Origin: Paraphysomonas bandaiensis
Lineage: Eukaryota; Chrysophyceae
Direction of reading: 5' to 3'
Assembly (NCBI GenBank): GCA_965644295.1
Contig: CBFFRP010000150.1
Span: 248,001-312,000 of the forward strand
DNA: 64,000 nucleotides
Shown here piece by piece: positions 55,746 through 64,000 of the stretch. The notes below the pieces were generated by a model, which was not told the origin of the DNA, searched no databases, and was given only the letters and a program-made list of their open reading frames with translations. The first letter of the stretch is position 1; each line of letters begins with the position of its first letter. The translations under genes were made by a program, and so were the position numbers.

Positions 55746-57442
55746 ATGATCCATCCATTCCTCGTATATTACCTCTCTGTATTCATACTGTGTATGGTTC
55801 ATATCACACACGCTAATCCTCTTCTACGTCGCTCATTATCATCATATGGATTTATTGCATCCGCTGTACATGAAATACATCCACGAGAGGCTATATCTCA
55901 TCATTGGTTTGGCTCATCTGTCCATCTGTCAGATAAAACAGCCATAGTAGGGGCTCCAGGAGACAGTGACTATAACAAATATGGGGCAGCGTATATATAC
56001 AGAAAAACAAGTGGACACTGGAAGGAGATTAGAAAGTTAACCCCATCTACCCCAGTAGTTGATGATGGATTTGGGTCTGCAGTGTCTATATATGATAATT
56101 ATGCTATTGTAGGAGCCTATAGGTATGTGATTTATATCCACTCCAGAGTGTGTGTATGTATGTATGTATGCATGTATGTATATGTCTGTATGTGTGTGTA
56201 TGTATGTGCATATGTATGTATGTGTGTATGTATGTTCATATGTAAGGGTATATGTGATGTAGAGATGATGCTAATGGTGAAGACTCTGGAAGTGTGTACT
56301 ACTTTTCTGGGGATGAGAACTGGGCTCAGATTCAAAAGATTGTTCCCTCGGATGGTGTGTCATTGGATTACTTCGGCAGTAGTGTTTCACAATATCGCCG
56401 GGAGGAGCTGATCGTAGGTGCATGGGGTGTTGATTATGGTAGCTACACGTCTTGTGGTGCTGCGTATTTCTACCGCTTCGGGAACTCTGTATGGAACCTG
56501 GAGGAGAAGATGTTACCGGCTGATATTCACAGTTATCAGTGGTTCGGCATCAGCGTGGCGATCTACCAAAGTAAGGCTGCTGTAGGTGCATGGGGTGACA
56601 ATGAAGGGGGGTCTGTAAGCGGCGCGGTGTATACCTACGACCACTCTATGGGAAACTGGCACAAGATTCAAAAGTTCTCCACCGGTGTTGCAGGGAACCA
56701 CATGGGGTATGCAGTGAGCATGCACGAGGATGTACTTGCTGTAGGGCTCCCAAACTCATACCGAACAACTATGGGAACCACTAACAACCCAAATGCCTAC
56801 CGGACGGGTATGGTGAAGATATTCCGACTGCGTGACTACAATCATTGGGAGCTCGAGCAGAATGTTGTGTGCTCTGACTGTGAAAACTTGGTCTCATTTG
56901 GACAAAGCGTCTCGGCTTCTTCTGACAAAGTGGTGATCGGTCGTCACGGCGCAGCAACAGTATGGACTTTAGATGCTTCTCAGGCAGTAGGGTACAGGTG
57001 GAGCCAAGAAGTATCACTCACAAGTGGAGATAGTGCAGCTGATGACTCTTATTTCTTTGGTTCCGCAGTTGCTATAGATGGCGGAAATGTGCTCATTGGC
57101 GTCAAAGATAGCGATATGCGCACTCACTCATCTGGAGATGCATACATTCGTGTTGAAGAAGCGGGGGTGGCTGTTTTATTCGAGAGCCCACGCAACAACT
57201 CGTCCAATAGATATTTTTACGAAGAAAACCTGAAACTTTACGTTGGGCTGTACATTATGATCGTGTTAGGAATCGCTGTTGTGTTAGTGGCACCTTTAGT
57301 AATATTTGGATATCATATGTATACTGAAGACAAAGACACAGCGAAGATCTTGGAGATGAAACCATTTATCAAAGCCTCAGCTCAAAGAAGTGATTCTTAC
57401 CAAGGACTTAAAAAGAATTCGATTGAACGGTCGAAGCCTTAA
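55746..57442 (+). CDS. FG-GAP repeat membrane protein (integrin-alpha-like propeller)
   Basis: Exons 55746-56122 and 56263-57442; 518 residues, TAA stop. A signal peptide is at residues 1-23 (LVYYLSVFILCMVHITHA). The ectodomain carries FG-GAP beta-propeller repeats seen as HWFGSSVHLSDKTAIVGAPG, GFGSAVSIYDNYAIVGAY, YFGSSVSQYRREELIVGAWG, WFGISVAIYQSKAAVGAWGD, MGYAVSMHEDVLAVGLP, SFGQSVSASSDKVVIGRHG and YFFGSAVAIDGGNVLIGVKD (seven repeats, a full propeller). One membrane helix (LYIMIVLGIAVVLVAPLVIF) follows near residue 440, then a roughly 55-residue cytosolic tail rich in Ser/Lys. No other domain. The 140-bp intron is unusually long here and is full of TGTATG repeats. Adhesion or glycan binding is inferred. 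Confidence 0.88.
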
Positions 57443-58970
57443 TATATGATAGTTAGTATAAATAAAATGACATTGTTGTACGCATCTATAGCCAATATGT
57501 ATTTTACGCAGGAGCTAGGATTACTCTAATAACAAGTAGCTGTATGTGTGTATATTTTCAAGTATGCTATTACTATGTGTGATCCTGTTTGTATTGGCTT
57601 AACAACACATTGCACTTTCGGTCTGGGCACAAGAGAAATAGTAGTACATATAAATATAGGTAGTAACTATCACTAGTGAAATAAGGAAGTCCTGTGAAAA
57701 AGTTCAAAAGGTAGTTCATTAAATAGTTTATAAGGTAGTTCAAAAATGTGAGATTTCTGAAATGTTCAAAATGTAGTTCACAAGGTTGATTCATTGTTGC
57801 TTGATCTACCTTATGAACTACATTTGAAATTGAGCAAACTACCTTGTTAACTTCTTTTAATCTTTCTTTTGAGTTGCTCTATTTCACTAGTGTATGTAAA
57901 TATGACGCAAGAGTCTCACGAAATAAGATATTATTGCTCACGCCCCGCGCCATCTCCAGACATGCTGGAGCCCCAACAATCCACCCTCTCGCGAATGTAT
58001 CCCAGGTTAGGAACACTCGACTTACTACTTCGGAATTCAGAATACTGTGTCTTTTCAAAAGTCCTGCAGAGCAGTACGTCAAGGGACGCCCCTCCTGACT
58101 AAAAATTCACGTGCACTTCAAGGACTCACATCCATAGAGAGCCCCTCCCTCGCATACAAGAACGGAAGTGGTCGCACCCTGGTGCTTGCAGCGACACACA
58201 AGCAGCTTTCTTAGCGTTATGAAGTAGGATGTGAGAATTTGTACTAGTTAGTGACAGGTAGAAGGTAGACGTCTATCTAGCTCGACTAGTTTACATCTAG
58301 CTACTAATCTGGTTCTGATTCTCGACACCTATTGCTAATAATAAGACTTGCAACCGTTGAAATACACTAATCTATAACAAAATCACACACCAAGAACTTA
58401 CAGACAACGCAATGCACATAAAACATATAGTTTTGAAACTAAAATTTACTTTTCGTATCACAAGTCTACAGCCACGATATACACCTGTAAACTATAAAAA
58501 TTAACTAACTCTACAAACAGTGTTTGTTGGATAATAGTAATTATTTAACTAGATCTAGATAGATTAATTAATAACGCTTACACGAATGGTGACAAGCAAT
58601 ACAAAGTCCTTTTTGCACTACGCAAATCTCATACATGTGTGAACCTTTCGCTACTAAACATATCTTGAGAGAGCAAACAATTTCAGTGCCTCAATTTTCA
58701 CTGTATTCTCCGTTCTCCGACATTGTCTTCAAGTGCCACAATGAATATACTAGTATTATACATACAATACTGTATGATACCATTCTTAATTCTAGACAAC
58801 TTAATGTCCTACGTGAGTCCATTAAATACTAATACCAAGTGCAACACAATAGAACTAAAGTTCTTGCGTTTTGAAGAAACGAAACAAATTTTAACATAGT
58901 ATTCAGTTTACGTTGATATACGTTTAATATTATTACAGAAAAACACAGTGACACAAACTACTATATAAGC
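57443..58970. other. 1.5-kb convergent intergenic region with TIR element remnant
   Basis: Holds a GTAGTTCA-type short repeat cluster at about 57,700-57,845 (AAGGTAGTTCA, inverted and direct) and a TIR element fragment at about 57,943-58,350. Nothing else recognised. Confidence 0.6.
57943..58350 (+). mobile_element. TIR element, right-end fragment
   Basis: The core AAGAACGGAAGTGGTCGCAC at 58,159-58,178 is followed by CTGGTGCTTGCAGCGACACA, TTAGCGTTATGAAGTAGGAT and a degraded terminus CCTATTGCTAATAATAAGAC at 58,328-58,347. Upstream AAGGGACGCCCCTCC aligns with the GGGGAGACCCCCGG region of the complete copy. Confidence 0.7.
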
Positions 58971-61900
58971 CTACAAATTTCCCTGTTTCAACATTTCTAC
59001 TTGGCCCTTCCATCTGTCATTCCAGCTCGCCTCCTGCTGCAAAATCTTACCATAATAGATCTTGTTTTCATCGATTAAAGTAGTCATGTGGCGGGCGTAG
59101 CGCTCAAGTGCTGCATCCCGTTCACTCACGAGTAATCTGTGCGCTGTGCTAACTGCCCCTCGTACAGAACTGTTTTCACGTATAGTGGCAACCCAAGTGT
59201 CCGTAATTAGCTGGGGCCGGGCTGGTGGGGCCTCCTCGACAGGCTGCTCCGCCTTCTTCGCATCCTTCTTCTTTCCCTTTGCTGGCACCTCCTCCTCTAC
59301 TTGCTTTACAGGAGCTGGGGCGTGCTCCTGAAGGTCTTCCACGCGTAGATACGGCTCTGCGCGGCTAATTCCTACAGAAGAAATTAAAACCAAAAGAAGT
59401 ACATTGTTTATATATTCTCACCTTCAAGGAAACTATCAAGGGGCAGGGGAGGCCATACCCTTTCAACTGATAAGTCTTCCCCTCCTTTCTTTGCCGCCTC
59501 TTTAACTCGCTGCGCCTTCCTCAAGCGCTTCATCGTCACTTTCTTCTTCGGAATCTCAGTATCTGGCGGTACTTGAAGCAGGTCAAGTTTTAATGACGTG
59601 TCAAGCAATCTCGTGTATGCAGCTGCGACTACAGCCAAGTCTTCACAAAAAACCTTTGAGTACTTCGCCGTAAACGAGAGTAAACTGCTCTGAAACTTCT
59701 CAACATTCTCTTTTAAATCATTAGAGCGCTCACTTTCCTTAGAATCTAAAGCCAGCAGCTCATCAATTGCATCTGGGGATCCGAGTCGTGGTCGCAACTG
59801 TCGCTCGTGTTTTTCCTTTCCTTTTTCCCATAGACGTACCAGCTTTGCAAACTGTTCAACCTTTCGATCAATCACTTGCGCGGTAAACATCTCATAGCCG
59901 AGGCTCATTGTGCGGAAGCATGCAGCTGGAACTCCTACTTTTGTCTGGGGTTGATCTAACGGTCCTGTCTTCCGCGCCAACAGTACCTCGAAAGTATCCA
60001 CTTGATTCCACAATCGTTTCCACGACTTCTCTCGGTGACCTTTGGGACCTAAAATTTTGTGTCGAGTTTCACGCAGCCAAATGCTGAGTGACTCTGGAAT
60101 TCCCTCCTCAGTCTCTTGTAATATAGATTCCTTTCCCTCTCGCACATACAATTCCTTGGTTTCTTCCTTACATGATCGCTCTACTTCATCTACCACGTCC
60201 TGCAGACATACCATAGGCAGGATAGTTTCAGTAACACGCCTGTCATCTCTGTCATCACTGGACGCAAGTGGGGGCAGTCGACTCTGCACAGGGGGCCACG
60301 TAATATCTGGTACAGACTCATCGTCGGGATTCATAAATACTACGAGATATTTCGCCCTATCGTGTAGTGATTTTCTTACTTTCAGGGTTAGGTTCCACAT
60401 TTCCTCCACTGCCCTCAGCTCATCGTACCCACCTTCGCGAAGTGCTTTCGACAGAGATGCCTCTTTTCCTTGCACCAATGATGATATTAGAGATGGCGTC
60501 ATTTGTGTACTGGCTGCTTCGGACTTCCGCACAGCCTCTGCACATCTGAACTCTAGGTTGGCAATCAGCTCGTCAACCTTTCCAGCAGCCTGGTCGTCTC
60601 GAGCCATTTCCGTACGTAATCTCTCTTGGGCGCGTCTCCTGGGAGCCCCATACTTCTGACCAAGTCCTTGGGAGAGAGCTAATTCATTCGCCACGTCGTC
60701 ATACTTGTTCGTAAAGCTTCCATGCTCTGCTTGAGTGACTGTAAATTTCTGCTCCAAGTCATTAATGATACCCATCCATTCCTGTAGAACATCATCTATC
60801 TCAGCGCACTGCCCCTCTACAAGAGCAGCAATGTCGTTCAATTCATCTGGTGAGTAGCCCCCCTCTTTCCCCTCTTCTTGAGGAGGACAAATCTTACGAA
60901 AGTCTCTGGCATAAATTACTATTCCCGATGCATCCTCTGCAACCATCTGTCGTAGATTACTCAGATGGTTTCCGGAAGCAGCAGTAAAAGATTGCGTCAA
61001 CGCCCTTGCTTTAACTTCCACACCCTGCAAAAAGAGTTATTACGAATGGTTGATTTCTGTTAACTGGCTCCTTACTTGAAGTGCAGCTAGCGTCTTGAAC
61101 TGTATATCCGTTAATTGCTTTACAAGTGCATGAATATTGTCTATATATTCAGAGCAACACTGTTCGGAACTTGACACCTCATCGTCAAACTTTGCATGCA
61201 ATGCGCTCATTTTTTCCTGAATCGATAAAATAAATCGATACGTTTTTTCTTCGTGGTTCAGCAGCTCCACTTCGCGGGGCCGCTTTATTCTGGTTTCCAC
61301 AAGCCCACATCGAGGCCAGTGTGTGCGCAGAAGGTCTTCTAGCTCTTCAGTCAATTCTTCTTTTCTTTTCTTATTCAGAATCTCCGCCTTCTCAATGCGA
61401 TCACTAGAAGTAACTTCCAAGTGATTCACTAGACTTTCTCGCAGATTATAAAGCATCACGTGTACCACATCGTATTCTATTTCTACCATACAGGCAAATG
61501 GGTTACCCTCTGAGTCACAGGGTGGATTCTCCCTAAGATACTTCGGAGTTTGCTCCTGACGTCTCTTGCGTACCCGCTCCGCTATCTGAACTGTTTTCTC
61601 GTACGCAACCTTCTGCTCTTCGGCTGTAATGCGAGGTCTCCTGGGCGAATTTTCTTCATCTTTCTCGTTCCCTTCACCAGTATCATGCTCGCCTGCATCA
61701 TCAAACACATCTTCAAATGGCTCATCTCCATTGCGTGGGACGAAATACTTCTCAACCGACTCTTCGTATGCGCATATCTCATCGAAATCCATTTTCTCTG
61801 CAATTACATCAGTACTACGACAGCCAAACACAGATAGCACAACTAACCTAACGCGTCATCCGGAAGAAGCGTGACCATGGGTGGGTCTTCAACATTAGGA

Positions 61901-63983
61901 TAGCTCTTCATGACAATCCATGGATAGTCCGAATTCACACGATCCGTTACATGTTGAATAGGTGCACTTATTCCATCACCATCAAGATTCTCTTCGCTGA
62001 GACTGGGCTGGATGGTCATTACAACCTCACCATCGTCATCATCCTCTTCCCCTTCAACCGCGACCTCTTCTACGAATGTCACCACAAAGTCCGAAAATGG
62101 CTTCATCAGTCCATACTTACGACCTAGAGAAGGGTCGGGCCTTGCCTCATCCTCATCATACGAGTCTTCCTCATCTTCAGTAGGCTCGGCATCTTGATCA
62201 ACATAAAACGTTTCAGCATAAAACTTGTGCTCCTTTTCAATAGGATCTGGAGTGGTAGGTACATTTCTAGACTCTTTGTCGGCATCTTCTGGGTCTACAT
62301 TCTCAGCAGGTGCACTTTCTCCATTATCGTCACCCGTGTCGGCGGCGTGCTCCTCGTCGTCAGCATTGTCTTCTTTGGTCTCAACAGCGGGTTCTGGTTT
62401 GGGATGCTCGAGATATTTCTTATTGAGTCGTTTATTCTGCTCATGTAATCTGGTTTGTTCATCAAGAATTCTATGTGGTGTAATCGGTTCCATTTCAAAC
62501 ATTTCACAAAGAACACCCATATGGTCTACATAGTCGTCAGCGAGGCTAATCGGATGTTTATCTGCCAGAAAACATGCCTCTCCATGGTATACGCGATAGC
62601 TTTCCAGAATTTCAGCTAGTTTGGCCAGCACCAAGTCAAAATTCTTTTGAAGGTCAGCCATATCGGCACTGCGACGAAGGGCTCGACAAGCCTCTTCAAA
62701 CTCTGCCTCTCGGTCTTCCTTCGCTAGACGGTTCTCCTCCTTGAAGTCCCAGAGCGCATCAAGAGATTGCTCGTCTAAGTCGTTTTGATGCTTCTTGTGA
62801 TCTTCCACGATTTTAGCAATTTTTATGTAGAAGGCAGTAATCTTATTCGAACTAAAAGACAGTGACCCCGTTTGTAGCTCAAGAAATGTGGCTATTGCAT
62901 CAATGAGGCGCTTGTAGCGAGAATCCAACCTATCTAATTCGTAGTCACATTCATCACGAATCACCACGTCAACGTAATCATTGCACGTACGCTGCTGTCG
63001 GACAGCATCAAGGCAACGACAACACTCCTGATATATACAAACATTACCCAGTCTAATATGATATATATATACCGGTTTACCTCTTTGTAATTGTCTGGTA
63101 TGTCTGATCCATAGTACAACATACCAAGTACTTTTGACCATTGCTTAACAAGGAGAGGGTCTGCACATGAATTTTTCTCCATTGCATCTGCTGTTGCCTG
63201 TCGCATCGATCTGGCGGTGCGCCTTGTAGACTTGGCAGTCGATATATCGGCCGGCGACTTTGTACCTAAACCTGTCTCATCATACTCCGCAAGTCGCTGT
63301 AACTCTTTTTCTATTCCCTCCGCGCAGATAGATAGATTGTTCTGAAAAACATAGGGCATCTTCTCAAAGCTACTCATTTCTTTCAAATCAGGTAGAAGGC
63401 TGGCAAGGATGCCCGCAACGTCAGCACGAGGCACAGTCTTGACTTTAGTGAGTAAAGCTCGCACGTTGTCCAGGCGAGGTAGGCGCCCGCGCTCATTTAG
63501 AACTTCCTTTAGAGTAAACCCACACACAACCACCTCCAGACGACTCTGGACACTTGCTACGAGATTCTCGTATACGATATTATCCGAACAAATATCGCTT
63601 GCAATTGAAGCGATTTCGGCCTTAAGCCCCCCTCCAAGACGCCACAGTTCGCTCAGCTCTGGATCTCCTACAGCAGTACGTAGGTTGGCGGCAATTTCAT
63701 GTAATGGTGGTTCGTCGTGTAAAGCTCCATATACGTGCAACTCCTTTCGTAGTTCTTCCATACGAGTCTCAGCAATGCCTCTGAGGTTTGCTCGTAGCTG
63801 AGACAATCCGTTGTAACATTCTTGTGTGGCATTGAGTTCCTCCTCATTGAGAGCAACAAGAGCCTGTTGAACCCGTGCCACTTCTTCGCTCTTGATCGTG
63901 TCCGCATTTAGAGCTGCCAAATCCTCCAGGGCCTTTTCCCGACATGCGTGACGCTCTAATTGATATTGCCGAACTTTGGACAT
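58971..63983 (-). CDS. Large ciliary-type coiled-coil protein, CCDC180-like (5' end may be off-window)
   Basis: Five exons join in frame: 63983-63081, 63027-61848, 61797-61076, 61024-59422 and 59371-58971, together 1,602 residues, TAG stop. Introns are 50-53 bp. Coiled coil dominates residues about 1-430. Residues about 560-680 are Asp/Glu-rich and disordered. The part around residues 1,240-1,440 has PESLSIWLRETRHKILG, WKRLWNQVDTFEVL, EKGKEKHERQLRPRLGSPDA and IDELLALDSKESERS, which resembles the DUF4456 region of CCDC180. The size also fits CCDC180 (about 1,650 residues). A C-terminal Lys/Ala/Pro-rich linker precedes the last helical segment. The frame stays open upstream of the ATG at 63,983 to the window edge, so more exons are likely. 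CCDC180 is associated with motile cilia; its role is poorly known. The family assignment is from memory of motifs only. Confidence 0.55.
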
Positions 63984-64000
63984 AAATTGCTGTCTATCAG

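Noticed and set aside
55139-55816. Long open frames through the CATA array
   Set aside because: Same reason; the real gene starts at 55,746.

Overview
The window is nuclear DNA of a unicellular eukaryote. It is AT-rich, and nearly every gene shows GT-AG introns that are mostly 44-60 bp long. The cargo includes ER translocon and glycosylation subunits, mitochondrial enzymes, a cytosolic ribosomal protein, a cAMP-receptor-type GPCR and a CM1-containing centrosomal coiled coil. A very large coiled coil at the right edge resembles the ciliary protein CCDC180, which suggests a flagellated protist. The mix of algal/stramenopile-like families (cupin-like membrane protein, CBM9-like secreted protein, FG-GAP protein, selenocysteine MsrA) fits a stramenopile or related alga, but no marker fixes the lineage. 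TAA, TAG and TGA are all used as stops.

Layout. 1-1,886: a 42-bp tandem repeat and copies of a terminal-inverted-repeat (TIR) transposon. 1,887-8,418: cupin/JmjC-like membrane protein (-), selenocysteine MsrA (+), ribophorin I (-), a large (TACA)n block, then an amino-acid permease (+). 8,731-11,640: one TIR element intact at both ends, followed by decayed relatives. 11,956-16,000: CM1 centrosomal coiled coil (-). 17,857-20,557: SEC61 beta (-) head-to-head with an OLA1-like GTPase (+). 21,217-24,708: BAR-PH-ArfGAP-ankyrin protein (-). 25,204-27,220: unrecognised secretory protein (+). 27,897-33,008: DDX56-type helicase (-) head-to-head with delta1-pyrroline-5-carboxylate dehydrogenase (+). 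33,826-35,574: GT92-like glycosyltransferase (-). 37,132-40,043: an unknown protein (-) and a Complex III core-2 protein (+). 40,044-42,555: repeat-rich gap with a hAT-like MITE. 42,556-44,406: disordered unknown protein (-). 46,480-52,517: RPS17 (-), CBM9-like secreted protein (+), GPCR (-), succinyl-CoA ligase beta (+). 54,006-57,442: NHL/SMP-30-like beta-propeller (-), a second (CATA)n block, FG-GAP membrane protein (+). 58,971-63,983: CCDC180-like coiled coil (-), probably running off the right edge.

The most notable observation is the MsrA gene. An in-frame TGA sits exactly where the catalytic Cys of the GCFWG motif should be, and the 3' UTR folds into a SECIS-like hairpin with an ATGA/GA core between two helices. 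Other points: introns placed directly after the start ATG in two genes, stop-free 48-bp introns whose length is a multiple of three, giant tetranucleotide arrays in the gaps between head-to-head gene pairs, a TIR transposon family with a strongly conserved core hairpin, a perfect-looking long hairpin between RPS17 and its neighbour, and a 110-bp dispersed repeat of unknown nature.
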